Shown: positions 11,347 through 22,845 of the stretch, in pieces
Layout of the letters: the number at the start of each line of letters is the position of its first letter
Position numbering within the stretch: position 1 is the first letter of the stretch
From: Primulina eburnea
Taxonomy: Eukaryota > Streptophyta > Magnoliopsida > Lamiales > Gesneriaceae
Assembly (NCBI RefSeq): GCF_022965805.1
Contig: NC_133116.1
Coordinates: forward strand, 1,860,001-1,924,000
Direction: 5' to 3'
Length of the DNA stretch: 64,000 nt
The notes under the pieces: generated by a model
The model's input: the letters and a program-made list of their open reading frames with translations, nothing else
Databases searched by the model: none
Told to the model about the DNA's origin: nothing
Program-made: the position numbers and the translations under genes

Positions 11347-13389
11347 ATGGTAGGGAGGAGAGGGAGTAGAAGAGTTAACTCAGCATCATCGCGTCCTCAG
11401 AGAGGACCCGAACAGTCTCATGCTGAGCCGAGGCAGGAACAACCCCATCAGGAGACAAGAACTGAACAACCTCGTCAAGAGACCAGGTTCGAGCAACCCC
11501 GTCCTAATGAAAATGTGGGGAACTTGACCTTGGAGCAGTTGGGTCAATTTATCTATCGGACAGTTGATGAGGCTATGAGGAGGAACCAAGAGTCTATGTT
11601 TGCAGAAGAGCAGGCAGATCGCCAGGAGCAGGAGGACAATGTGGAGGGCAGTCAGAGTAGGGTGAAGGAGACGCGACCCCGTCCAAGTGGGGAGATTAGT
11701 GAGATGGGGGAGATGTGGAAGGAGATACGGAGATTGAGGGAGCAGGTAGGAAGTCGGGCGCCGGTACCCAAGAGAGGGAGCCCTTTTTCACTAGCCATCT
11801 TGGAAGAAGGGCTTCCTCCGAATTTCCGACAATTAAACGTTGGAGAATATGACGGACATACAGACCCCGAGGAACACTTGGGGAGATTTGAGAATGCAGC
11901 TCTGTTGCACCAGTATTCGGACGGAGTCAGGTGCAGGGTGTTTCTGGGAACATTGGTGAGGTCAGCCCAACAATGGTTTAATACCCTGCAGCCCAATTCC
12001 ATACAGTCGTTCGAGGATTTCTCTGCAGCCTTCTTGCACCGATTTGCCAGCAGCAAGAAGCATCAAAAGAACTATTTGAGTCTGTTTGTGATGAAACAGC
12101 AAGAGGCTGAAACTTTGCAGGAGTTTGTCCAGCGCTTCAACACTGCAGCGCTAGAGATACCGGCGACTACCCCTGACATCATGATAAGTGCCTTTACACA
12201 AGGACTGAGGGGAGGAGAGTTTTTTAAGTCGTTGGTCAAGAAGCCTCCGTCGAGCTATGATGATTTGTTGGTTCGAGCTGAGAAATATATAAACTTGGAA
12301 GATGCTCAACGGTACAGAAGGATGGAACACCGGCCAGGAGGGAGTAGGGGGGATGGAGCCGAGAGAAGTGGTAAGAAGAGAGGTGCAGGTGAGAGGGAGG
12401 ATGACAGAACTAGAAGCGGAGGACAATTCTCATCGCATGTTCCACTGAATAGGAATCGGGATAAAGTGATGGAGGTGAGGGAGTCAGGGGAGAGGGGGGA
12501 GAAGTCGCAGAAGGTTGAGAGCAGTGCCCGGCCTCCGCCGCGGGGTCGACAAGAAGGATCCTCGTCCGGGAGTGAACTGAGATCTCGCCCATCTTCTAGG
12601 CGGGGTCGAGGCCCTCCGTGGATACATCAGAGGATCGAGGAGCCGAGGAGAGAAGGTCGAGGTCAGGATGCCCCTCGGGAGCCCGTTGAACCGAGGAGAG
12701 GAGCGAATGAAGATAACCACCCCACGAGAGGGATGATTCATATGATCTCGGGGGGTGCTACTGATGGAGACTCCGGGCGAGCTCGGAAGGCACATGGGAG
12801 AAGGTTGGAGAACTTTGAGATATATAAGGGTGCGGACTTACCACAAGACACCGTCATCAGTTTTGGGCCGGAAGACCTCCGAGGCGTTGTGACTCCACAT
12901 AACGATGCCTTGCTGGTGACTGCCACCATTGCCAATTACGATGTGGCACGAATTTTTATTGATAATGGAAGCTCTGTTAATATCCTGTTCAAGAGCACTC
13001 TGGATCAGATGAAGGTGGAGGGAGTTGAGTTCAAGCCGATCTCCACTCCTCTATATGGATTTGCAGGACATGCCATCCCGCCGCTCGGTCAAATTGTCCT
13101 TCCTCTATCTTTGGGACATGAGCATCGACGGGTAACAAAAATGATAGCGTTCACCGTGGTGGATACCCTTTCAGCGTATAATGGAATTCTGGGGCGACCA
13201 GCCCTAAAGGATTTCAAAGCTGTAGCGTCCACATATCATCAGAAGTTGAAGTTCCCTGTAGGGAAGGAGGTTGGAGCCTTATGCGGGGACCAGAGGGTCG
13301 CGCGTCGGTGTTATGAGGGGATAGTGAAAGAAGAGGGGAAGAAAGCGCGGGTGGAGCTTAACATGATTAGGAAAGGAAGAAGTGGGTAA
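11347..13389 (+). CDS. Retrotransposon Gag-protease polyprotein (no polymerase)
   Basis: 680 codons from the ATG 42 bp after the LTR. A charged, repetitive N-terminus (EQPRQETR repeats) is followed by a Retrotrans_gag capsid-like domain at about residues 160-310 (for example LHRFASSKKHQKNYLSL and LQEFVQRFN). Then comes a long Arg/Gly/Glu-rich basic region (about 320-470) and a retropepsin-like domain whose active-site motif reads IDNGSSVNIL with the aspartate at residue 539. In related plant Gag proteins a CCHC zinc knuckle usually lies between capsid and protease; I find none, and the basic region may replace it in RNA binding (inference). Translation stops at 13389 with no downstream pol frame. 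An AATAAA at 13557 follows. The frame is fully open, in line with a recent insertion. Confidence 0.9.
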   Translation: MVGRRGSRRVNSASSRPQRGPEQSHAEPRQEQPHQETRTEQPRQETRFEQPRPNENVGNLTLEQLGQFIYRTVDEAMRRNQESMFAEEQADRQEQEDNVEGSQSRVKETRPRPSGEISEMGEMWKEIRRLREQVGSRAPVPKRGSPFSLAILEEGLPPNFRQLNVGEYDGHTDPEEHLGRFENAALLHQYSDGVRCRVFLGTLVRSAQQWFNTLQPNSIQSFEDFSAAFLHRFASSKKHQKNYLSLFVMKQQEAETLQEFVQRFNTAALEIPATTPDIMISAFTQGLRGGEFFKSLVKKPPSSYDDLLVRAEKYINLEDAQRYRRMEHRPGGSRGDGAERSGKKRGAGEREDDRTRSGGQFSSHVPLNRNRDKVMEVRESGERGEKSQKVESSARPPPRGRQEGSSSGSELRSRPSSRRGRGPPWIHQRIEEPRREGRGQDAPREPVEPRRGANEDNHPTRGMIHMISGGATDGDSGRARKAHGRRLENFEIYKGADLPQDTVISFGPEDLRGVVTPHNDALLVTATIANYDVARIFIDNGSSVNILFKSTLDQMKVEGVEFKPISTPLYGFAGHAIPPLGQIVLPLSLGHEHRRVTKMIAFTVVDTLSAYNGILGRPALKDFKAVASTYHQKLKFPVGKEVGALCGDQRVARRCYEGIVKEEGKKARVELNMIRKGRSG

Positions 13390-13628
13390 CTTTGTTCTAG
13401 GGAGGTACAAGAGGAGCAGAGATGAAAGTTGGAGAATGAGCCGGGCAAGGGTCTAAAGAGGCTCAGGAACGCTTGCCACCTTAGAGAATGTTAATCTTGA
13501 GTTGAATTTTGCTGTATTTTGTTTCTGAATTTGTCTTATGTTATCAGTTGAAATTTAATAAAGCCAAGTTATTATATTAAGTTCGTAGATGATGTTGTAT
13601 TGTGAAGATGAAATGAATTAAAATTTTT

Positions 13629-14830
13629 CCTGCTAAGGCATCGCCTAGCAGAGGAGCAGAGTGGAGGAGGAGAATTAAATTTTATTTTTCCTGCTAAGGC
13701 ATCGCCTAGCAGAGGAGCAAAGTTGGAGCGGGGAGAAATTTTATTTTCCTACTAAAGCATCGCCTAGTAGAGGAGCAGCGTGTAGAAGAGAGATTTCACT
13801 TTCCTACTAAGGCATCGCCTAGTAGAGGAGCTAGAGAGCGACGAGGTGAAATTCTTATTTTCCTACTAAGGCATCACCTAGTAGAGGAGCAGCGTGTAGA
13901 AGAAAGATTTCACTTTCCTACTAAGGCATCGCCTAGTAGAGGAGCTAGAGAGCGACGAGGTGAAATTCTTACTTTCCTGCTAAGGCGTCACCTAGCAGAG
14001 GAGTTAGAGGGTGGAGGTGTTGAATTTTATTTTCCTGCTAAGGCGTCACCTAGCAGAGGAGTTAGAGGGGGGAGGTGTTGAATTTTATCTTCCTGCTATG
14101 GCGTCGCCTAGCAGAGGAGTTAGAGGGTGGAGGTGTTGAATTTTATTTTCCTGCTAAGGCCCGGCCTAGCAGAGGAGTTAGAGGATGGAGGTGTTGAATT
14201 TTTATTTTCCTGCTAAGGCCCGGCTTAGCAGAGGAGTTAGAGGGTGGGGGTGTTGAATTCCTATTTTCCTGCTATGGCGTCACCTAGCAGAGGAGTTAGA
14301 GGGTGGAGATGTTGAATTTTTATTTTCCTGCTAAAGCCCGGCTTAGCAGAGGAGTTAGAAGGTGGAGGTGTTGATTTTATTTTCCTGCTAAGGCATCGCC
14401 TAGCAGAGGAGTTAGAGGGTGGGCGCGTTGAATTTTATTTTCCTGCTAAGGCCCGGCTTGGCAGAGGCGTTAGAGGGGGGAGGTGTTGAATTCCTATTTT
14501 CCTGCTAAGGCCCGGCTTGGCAGAGGAGTTAGAGGGTGGAGGTGTTGAATTCCTATTTTCCTGCTTTGGCATCACCTAGCAGAGGAGTTAGAGGATGGAG
14601 GTGTTGAATTCCTATTTTCCTGCTATGGCGCCACCTAGCAGAGGTGTTAGAGGGTGGAGATGTTGAGTTTTTATTTTCCTGCTAAGACCCGACTTAGCAG
14701 AGGAGTTAGAGGATGGAGGTGGTGAATTGTTATTTTCCTGCTATGGCGTCGCTTAGCAGAGGAGTAGAGTGGAGGAGAATTAAATTTTCCTGCTAAGGCA
14801 TCGCCTAGCAGAAGAGCAGAGTTTGGGAGG
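13629..14830 (+). repeat. Tandem array of about 21 hairpin-forming units (~58-60 bp each) inside the LTR element
   Basis: Units start with CCTGCTAAGG or variants at about 13629, 13690, 13748, 13803, 13862, 13917, 13976, 14033, 14091, 14150, 14209, 14268, 14326, 14382, 14440, 14499, 14558, 14617, 14676, 14736 and 14785. Each carries a short inverted repeat, CTGCTA…TAGCAG, with a 10-nt centre, followed by GAGGAG and a G/A-rich linker ending in TTTTATTTT. Four consecutive units (13748-13917) have CTACTA…TAGTAG instead: both arms changed together, so pairing is kept. No open frame spans the array. Function unknown; RNA packaging or dimer signals are possible. Confidence 0.92.
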
Positions 14831-14888
14831 AAAAATATTTTTTTTTTGGTTAGTCGATAACGAAAGTTGTTGGGGGAGCAGAGTTTAC

Positions 14889-14946
14889 GGGGATCGACCT
14901 GCCCGGTCAGGTCGCGGGGATCGACCTGCCCGATCAGGTCGTGGGG
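14889..14946 (+). repeat. Two tandem copies of a short hairpin (CGACCTG…CAGGTCG)
   Basis: Two adjacent copies of a roughly 29-bp unit, each with 7-bp arms CGACCTG and CAGGTCG around a 6-nt loop (CCCGGT in one, CCCGAT in the other). They lie between the 21-unit array and the GC-rich minisatellite of the LTR element. Confidence 0.75.
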
Positions 14947-15039
14947 GTTTGGGGGCAACGCCCCCAAAAGCTCTTCAGAAATCGCACGACCATTCGCAAG
15001 GGAATATATCAAAATTCTCAACGTACTGGACGAGGTGCT

Positions 15040-15560
15040 GGGCGACCTTGGGCGAGACTGCTGCTGCTGCGAGGGCGAGCTGCTGCTGCGGCGAGGGCGA
15101 GACTGCTGCTGCTGCGAGGGCGAGCTGCTGCTGCTGCTGGGCGAGCTTGGGCGAGACTGCTACTGCGGCGAGGGCGAGACTGCTGCTGGGCGAGGCTGCT
15201 GCTGCTGGGCGAGCTTGGGCGAGACTGCTGCTGGGCGAGACTGCTGCTGGGGCGAGGGCGAGACTGCTGCTGCTGCTGGGCGAGCTGCTGCTGCTGGGGC
15301 GAGGGCGAGACTACTGCTGCTGCTGGGCGAGCTGCTGCTGCTGGGGCGAGGGCGAGACTGCTGCTGCTGCTGGGCGAGCTGCTGCTGCTGGGGGAGACTG
15401 CTGCTGCTGCTGGGCGAGCTGCTGCTGGGCGAGACTGCTACTGCTGAGGGTGTGCTGGGCGAGGCTCGGGCGCTGGCGGCGAGGAGATATAAAGGCGAGT
15501 GTGGGCGTGCTTGGGCGAGACTCGGCGGCTGGGAGTTGGGCGAGCTGGTGGGGCAAAGTT
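15040..15560 (+). repeat. GC-rich CTG / GGGCGAG minisatellite in the LTR element
   Basis: Imperfect tandem repetition of (CTG)n blocks separated by GGGCGAG and GGGCGAGGGCGAGA. It yields long low-complexity open frames in all three plus-strand frames and on the minus strand. These frames are a by-product of composition and I do not call them genes. The GC content contrasts sharply with the AT-rich surroundings. Confidence 0.85.
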
Positions 15561-15813
15561 ATGGGGCGAGCTGGTGGGGCAGGGGCGAGCTGGTGGGGCG
15601 GAGTGTTGGGGCGAGCTGGTAAGGCGAGCGGCAGTTAGCTCGGCCGAGCGAGCGCGTTGAGCGTAAGCGAGAGAGAGCTGCAGGATTGCGACTTGATTTG
15701 TTTCCAATTTTTTGGAGACTGATGAACAGCTGGAAGATAATGCACAACTTGCACCCGGTAACCCGAGGACAGCACAACTAATCGAACTTCGAACCTGCGA
15801 TTCAGTTCGACTC

Positions 15814-15825
15814 GGGAGGGGGAGA
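15814..15825 (+). promoter_or_regulatory. Polypurine tract of the LTR retrotransposon
   Basis: GGGAGGGGGAGA lies 4 bp before the 3' LTR, the expected place for the plus-strand primer. Confidence 0.7.
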
Positions 15826-15829
15826 CTGG

Positions 15830-16171
15830 TGATACCCTTGGGATAAGCCCATCTAGATCTGGCCCAAACTCCTGGCCCATATCTAAGGCCCACAGGTTAA
15901 GGCCCACAGGTGACCCAGGTATTCTCCTATAAATAACATGTTCGAGTGTTCATTTGGGGGATTCACTATATTGTTTCCAGCAGCACCCTTAGCTGCTCCC
16001 CCCATATATCCTCAGTCACTGACTTGAGCGTCGGAGGGGCTACGCCAGGACACCCTCCTGGCCCCCTCTTAACGGTCTTTTTCTTGATTTCAGGCTCAGG
16101 GTCATCTTAAAGCCCACGTCTGAACTAGTGACGCTCGTTGGGATCGGACCCTAAATTTCCCGTGAGTATCA
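15830..16171 (+). repeat. 3' LTR
   Basis: 342 bp, identical to the 5' LTR except for one extra G in a G run. Flanked on the right by the CGTTG target duplication (16172-16176). Confidence 0.93.
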
Positions 16172-16363
16172 CGTTGATAAATATACAGAGATTTTTCACA
16201 ATGTAAGCGCGCGTAAACCAGGTGAGCAAGGAGAGCAGATAAAACACAGGAGGTGGCGGGGTTTTAGGGTTTGAAGAAATTGATTATTTTTATTTATTTT
16301 GTTTTTTCACTCTTGGATTGACTGCTTGTTGAAAAGGAAAATCTCTAGTAACTAATAATTCAA

Positions 16364-16545
16364 GAGTAGGTCTCATGTGAGATCGTCTCACGGATATCAA
16401 TCTGTGAGACGGGTCAATCCTACCCATATTCACCATAAAAAGTAGTACTCTTACCATAAAAAACAATATTATTTCATTGATTACCCAAATAAAGATCCGT
16501 CTCACAAAATTTGACCCGTGAGACTGTCTCACACAAGTTTTTGTC
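16364..16545 (+). repeat. Copy of the GTGAGACCGTCTCAC interspersed repeat
   Basis: Full-length copy of about 180 bp. It begins with TCTCATGTGAGATCGTCTCACGG, has a middle with GGGTCAATCCTACCCATATT and ACTCTTACCATAAAAA, and ends GTGAGACTGTCTCACACAAGTTTTTGTC. Ends are near-palindromic and partly complementary to each other, as in a MITE-like or SINE-like element. No coding capacity. Confidence 0.75.
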
Positions 16546-19500
16546 ATAATTCAATTTATCTAAACACGACAAAATCCAATCAGAATAACGATTTATTTCG
16601 GAACTTTGTAAACAAAATGTTAACATTATTCTATCCTAAAATTCTTTCTTTAAAATGATTTTTTAAGCAATCATTCTCCAAACAATCCTATATCCATTTC
16701 CCAACATTCTCCGTCAGTCCTATTTGTTTTGAATGATTCCGAATCAGTCCCAAACAATTTTGACGGGTCCATTTAGTCCCAAACATTTGAAACTTTTGAT
16801 CAATTCATTCAGGCTTTCGAATTGTAAGCTCGATTAGCGTAGAGCGAATTTGTTATTGGGATCAGGGTAGAGAAAATATGGGTTGTGGCCTATTGGTACC
16901 GAATTGGGCCCATAGAACAACCCTTTAAAGCCCAAATCGAATTCCAACCCAAAGTCCACACAACACCACGGTTAAAATAAATAAATAAATAATGCATGCC
17001 CATGACTTAATTATTATCAGAACATTTGAAATATGAAAAAAAATACCGACTTGTAACTATATTGGATATGAATAGTATAAATCTTTTAACAGTATTTGAC
17101 ATACAATATTCAATCTATTTCGCATTCCCAAATTTCTATTCTTTTGCACAAATTTAAGAGCATTGTAGATGCATAACTCGGCGTAAAACGTGTACACGCG
17201 CGCGCACACACACATATTTATATATATCTGTGTGTGTATTATACTTGGATTACAATCAAAGATATAAGTTATTTTAACCATAAAAACAATTATCTTGTTC
17301 TTTAATTACCTGCGATTAAAGAAAAGACGTCACTCTTTACGTAAATGTCAAGCCTTGAAATTAAATAAATAAAACAAATATCCCAAAAAAAAAAAGATTA
17401 TCATACATGAGTTATGTGGACCCTAGAAGAAAAGGAGTGAAGTTGGTGCAGTACCTAACCTCAGCCATAGCGGCCACCAACCCTCATTATTTGTCCCTTC
17501 GATTTTATTATCACCATCTTCTGCTTTATCGACGCACAACGGCCTGGATTTTCTCAATTTCATATCAAAACTTATACTTGTAATAAAATAATATATAACC
17601 TATGATTTTATTTTTATTTTGGTTTTTTTTTTTTTATGATTTCAACATGTCAAACAAATAACAGATTGTGACACTAGAGGGAATTCTGTGGCTAAGCTAG
17701 GAGAGAGGTCTTGGATTATGGCAAACAAATCTCATTGTACTGTCGCACGATTCTTCTATTCTTACCGGTGTCCTTAACAAATCAATAAAAAAATGACATT
17801 TAAGTCTTTAGGATATGTCATCTTTACATATGTATATATATATGTAAAAGGATAGAGCTCTAGCAATAATTGGCACATGGAAGCTGCATTATGTAGTAGA
17901 TTGCTTTGCAGGTTAACATAATCAATGGTGTAATTGGTTGTCTGGCACCGTTAACCACGACCTTCGTAATTATATATGCATGATTTTCGGATTCGTAATA
18001 TGATTTTAAGTTTTGAATTGTATGATATCGTATTTTAACTCGAATTTTATAATAATTGAAGTTATTTTTATTTTTCGATTTATCATTATGATACGATTCA
18101 ATCAGTGTATTATAGTTTTGATTAAAATATGCTGCTCACGCATGAGATGCGATATAATATAATTTTATTTAAATTAGTATCATCTCAACCAACTATTTAA
18201 TTTCCACTTTTCTACTGGTACTGTCAATCAGTTTAAATTATATATTGTGTTTCCCGCTGTTTCAAACCAAAATTGTCGAAAAATAGACTAAAATATTATT
18301 TTACCGACCTAACTCATACTGATTAGCAAGAATTCACGCCTGTCATCTGTGTTCATACTAACATATATTATATATAATCAAAGATCCTATTAGTATTTAA
18401 TTGATGAAAACGTACGACTAATTCTAATTTTTTTTTACATAAAGTCACAAATAGATTTCTATAATATCACGTTAAGATGCCCAAAGTCTCTATAAATTAC
18501 ATGCAATCGTTTTTTCGAAATTTTAAGAACGGAACTAAACTCGGCCAATTGGTCACGTAAAGGAAAAATATTACGTTTTCATCCTCTAATTTGTCCAAAT
18601 CAAGTTTTAGTTTTATAACTTTTTTTCGTTGGGTTTTGGTCCTATATCATCTGCGACTAACGTGGCATAACAAAAATGTTAATATAACCGGCATCATATT
18701 ATATCATATCATATCATGTCAGTATATTGATGAAATAAGGCTGAAAACCAAAACAAAACAAAAAAAAAAGTTACGGGATTAATACATAACTGTCACGAGA
18801 TAGATGACATAAAAACATATAACTTAGTGCACAAATTTGACGATTTTCCCTTTAATTTTCAACACCTTCACGTTATCGGATGGAAGATATATATATAAAT
18901 TGGATCCGTGACAACATGTGCAGTACAGTTGGATTGTGGTTGAAGTACTTTAGTTTGGGTGGCCTAAAATTTCTCGCATTAGTATCGAATACTCCACCGT
19001 GCACATGACGCATCCCCCCACCCACTTTTTAACTACCCAACTGTATTATTTTTCCCTTGCCCTTTCTGTTTTATTGCTAAAATATTACCAAAAACATGCA
19101 CTATGAGGTTCGGTTACCTACCAGCCTAACACACTCACATGTTCTTCACATATCCCTTTCTTATCTTCGTCTTCTTTTGAACCCCGTAACACGAAGTGGT
19201 AATCAAAATCGACTATTCGGGACTCCGGGCTATACTTTCACGTACAACGATTTCTTCGTTCATTTCGATGTAGCGTAGACGTGTGTATGTACATACAACA
19301 ACATACCGAAACATTTATTCCAATGAAATTAAACTACTTGCTTGAATGGCATCTTTAGCAAGCAAGTATATATAGATTCTCTATTGTTGAGTGCGTGTGT
19401 ATTTAGGATAAGGAATATGCGCCATTTTTGGTGGAGCACAAGCACTAAGAACTTGATTCTATACTCAACCATTTCCATTTTCATATCTCTGGATTATAAT

Positions 19501-21143
19501 TATAAAGTAAAAATTCTTTTGCATACATCGAAATTTTTATATTGTGTTTTTTTTTTTTTTAAATATTGACGTGGCTTATAGTTCACTTTTTTTTAAAAAA
19601 AATAAGAATTTATATATTTTTTAAAATATTTGTGTATATATTTTAGTTGATTTTCTTTTTTTTTTCCCTCAGCAAAAGATTAAATATTTTGACGACAATT
19701 AAACCTAGAAAAACCCTACAAATGTCAAGATTGGAAACAATATATTCCTTGGGATCTGATTTTGAGAATCAAAAGCTGTTAATTGATACCCGATTGCTCG
19801 TGAAAACTTAGATTTGATTCACCAGCATAATCCAATTATATGATTCCATAAAGTATAAATATTTATTTTTTTATAGATAATAATTGTAACAGGTGCATTA
19901 GTCCAACATCGCTCGTTTTACGGGATCAGGCCAAAAAATAATCTTTAAAAATTATTATGATAATAAAACATAGTCTACGTATATATTTGTCCGACTTGGG
20001 CATGAGGCATGGCGGTATATGATTAATTATAATTAATTTATATATCCAAGAGACGTGATTATTTATTTTAGATTAAAAGTCAATGACACAATAAATAATA
20101 ACAGGATTAATAACTCTATTCAAACCGTAAAACAAATCAATTGATTAATTAATTAATTAAACAAACAAGACGAGATGCATTCACGATACGCTACTCCAAA
20201 TTGAAGTCCACAGAGAATTGATTTTGATGTACAAATGTAGCTTTCATCTCTCAATTAAAGAGCTTGATTAACGGTTTAATTAATTAATTACATTAATCTG
20301 TCATTGACTTTTGGCTTTTTTTCTCACATGGATGGCTAGACTAGTGTTATACTATTGTTTTTAATCAATATTAACGGTTTTTTTTATTAAAAAAAATTAT
20401 TTAGTCAAGAGTCAAGAACCGACCGTGTAATAATTTATTCCTTAAGCCATGTGATTAGCCAAATCATATGTTCTGGAGAAATTTTATTCCTCCTACGTGT
20501 AAGAATCTTACCTCTTGTAGTAAAACATAATGTAACAAAAATATTTGATTCCAAGACCTGTAAATGTGTCATCTTGCAAGGTTTGGTAGAATGTTGGGGC
20601 CAAGTGTGCGTATGCTTGAGTGCGTAAAGATTTAAAGTAAAGATTTTAATTTCCTGTTTCAATCGTTAGAAAACGTGTGTCCCTTTATATTTTAATGAAA
20701 ATTCATATGATGTGTCGATGATCCAAAGATTAAAATTTATCGATCCCATAACACAAACAAGATTTATTTTTTAAAAAAAAAAATCATTTGTGACGTAAAT
20801 CAGAAAATTATAAAGAGAGAACAACACAATATTGATTGATATAATAAAATGTCATGAGTGAATAATATATGATGATAATAAATACGTACACGCTCACTCT
20901 TAAAATTATATGAAAACTTTCACTCAAAAGTAAGATGAAATTAACATTTCAGATTGTGGATTTTGTATGTTTGAAATATTTTAAGTGCTTTTGGATCAAT
21001 AGCATTCTACTCTCGACAGGAACAGACTTTTGACTTTGAAATCTTGAATGTTGATCTGAATATGTATTCTCGAAACTTTGACGTAGATTATTGTTTCAAC
21101 GGTTTTCAAAAAATTATAACTTTTGCTTGTTCATAATTTGTTT

Positions 21144-21145
21144 AA

Positions 21146-21224
<79 letters not shown>
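21144..21224. repeat. (TAA)n followed by (TTA)n microsatellite palindrome
   Basis: About 30 bp of AAT repeats run directly into about 50 bp of ATT repeats, forming a self-complementary tract that could fold into a long hairpin. Confidence 0.9.
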
Positions 21225-21225
<1 letters not shown>

Positions 21226-21398
21226 TTTTGCGGCTTTCAGAGTTGTTTCGATTCTATCATTTTTTTGTAGATATTAAAATCCCTTGAGATTTTACTGTTT
21301 GGATTCATTTCTCAAGGAGTTTAATCGGCTTCGGAGTGAGCATTTATTTGAGAACTTCATAAATACTAGAAGCAGAGGGTTTTTCGGCTATAAGTTTA

Positions 21399-21582
21399 GA
21401 GTGACTCTCATGTGAGACCGTCTCACGGATCATAATTTGTGAGACGGGTCAACCCTACCCATATTTACAATAAAAATAATACTCTTAGCATAAAAAGTGA
21501 TACTTTTGCATTGGTGACCCAAATAAGAGATCTGTCTCACAAATAAGATCCGTGAGATCGTTTCACATAAGTTTTTACCATA
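21399..21582 (+). repeat. Copy of the GTGAGACCGTCTCAC interspersed repeat
   Basis: Near full-length copy: TCTCATGTGAGACCGTCTC at the left, GGGTCAACCCTACCCATATT in the middle, ACATAAGTTTTTACC at the right. Same orientation as the 16364 copy. Confidence 0.75.
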
Positions 21583-22790
21583 AGTTTTTTATCATCTCAA
21601 AGCACATGAATTATTCAAAAAATAATAATTGATAACTTATGTTGTCATGTCAGACAAATCTCTCATCTATTTACCTACACTTCTGTACTTATCTATGCAC
21701 AAAACTATATATCTTTAGTGGACTGAATTTTATAATATTAAATGATTTTTATTTTAAATATAATATTTATTAGATAAATATTATTTTTTATACAATTATT
21801 TATAAATATAATATTTAATTCACTTTAAAAAAAATTAATCATATGTGATTATACAAATCGCAAATTGAATAATTATGTGCTACACATGTAGTATTTCTCC
21901 TCCTACGAGATCTGGTCAAATATTAGCTTTTCGATCAATATATATTGTCAAGTTCTATAAAAATGTGAAGGATCCCACATAAATTACTTAATAGTATTGG
22001 GATAAGGGGAGAAATACTCTCCGAGTAGCATAGAATCGTTCTCATATATTTAAATAATTACATTATTATTTTTATCTAAATAATAATTAAAATTTAAATT
22101 TTTGAATGAACTTGATTTATTAATGATCATGATTCATATACGTAATAATTATTATTTTATACGCGCATCATATGTGCGCCGTTCACTAGTGTATATATAT
22201 ATAAAGGTTGATGCTTTTAATGATCCGACTTTGTGATATCAATTAGTTTGTATAAAAATAATCTGTTCATCTAGATAAGTATTATTTTTCATATAATTTA
22301 TTCATATAATACAATATTTATTCGAATTTAAAAATTAAAAATTTCACCTATGCTTCTTTATACAAAATACATATTTAATATAATTATATTATTCATATCC
22401 AAATAAAAATTTAAAAATATAACAAAATTTTATGAATCAACTTATTCTGTTAATGATCATAATCGTTATGGATATATAATAATCATTATTTTACATTTGG
22501 ATAATGTGTCCGTCATTCACTTGTTATTAATTAAACTTCAACCGTGTAAAAACCAATTTAGTCCAAGTTGATAACATCGAATTTAATTTACTTTTACAAT
22601 ACTATTTTTTGTGTGAACACAAAAATACGTCTATACTTTATTAATTAAAATACAAATACACTATACACATTACATACGCATCATATATATGCACCATCCG
22701 TTAGTCTTAATAATAAATAATTCACAATGTTTCAATTTTATCATTTCTTTAAGAACAGCATTACATTTGCAATTTGTTAATCATATCAGC

Positions 22791-22791
<1 letters not shown>

Positions 22792-22841
<50 letters not shown>
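22792..22841. repeat. (AT)n microsatellite
   Basis: About 50 bp of uninterrupted AT dinucleotides about 130 bp beyond the 3' end of the MYB gene. Confidence 0.95.

Positions 22842-22845
<4 letters not shown>

Larger units (their letters stand above)
10965..16171 (+). mobile_element. Young non-autonomous LTR retrotransposon (gag-protease only, probably Ty3-type)
   Basis: A complete 5,207-bp element: 5' LTR (10965-11305), primer binding site, gag-protease frame (11347-13389), a 21-unit tandem hairpin array (13629-14830), a GC-rich CTG/GCGAG minisatellite (about 15040-15560), a polypurine tract, 3' LTR (15830-16171) and matching 5-bp target duplications. The LTRs begin TGATAC and end GTATCA. 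They differ by one base in a G run and by no substitutions that I can see, so the insertion is recent. There is no reverse transcriptase, RNase H or integrase anywhere between the LTRs, so it must be mobilised by a partner. This matches the class described in plants as terminal-repeat elements with a GAG domain. It landed in the 5' leader or promoter of the deoxynucleoside kinase gene. Confidence 0.95.

Noticed and set aside
13629..14830. Regular palindromic repeats resembling a CRISPR array
   Set aside because: The whole unit is repeated, with no unique spacers; the array lies inside a plant LTR retrotransposon and there are no cas genes.
14823..15638. Long overlapping open frames rich in Ala/Leu/Gly/Arg, and the opposite-strand frames at 15311-15893
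   Set aside because: Low-complexity translation of a GC-rich minisatellite and of the LTR; open in several frames at once, no domain, repeated composition only.
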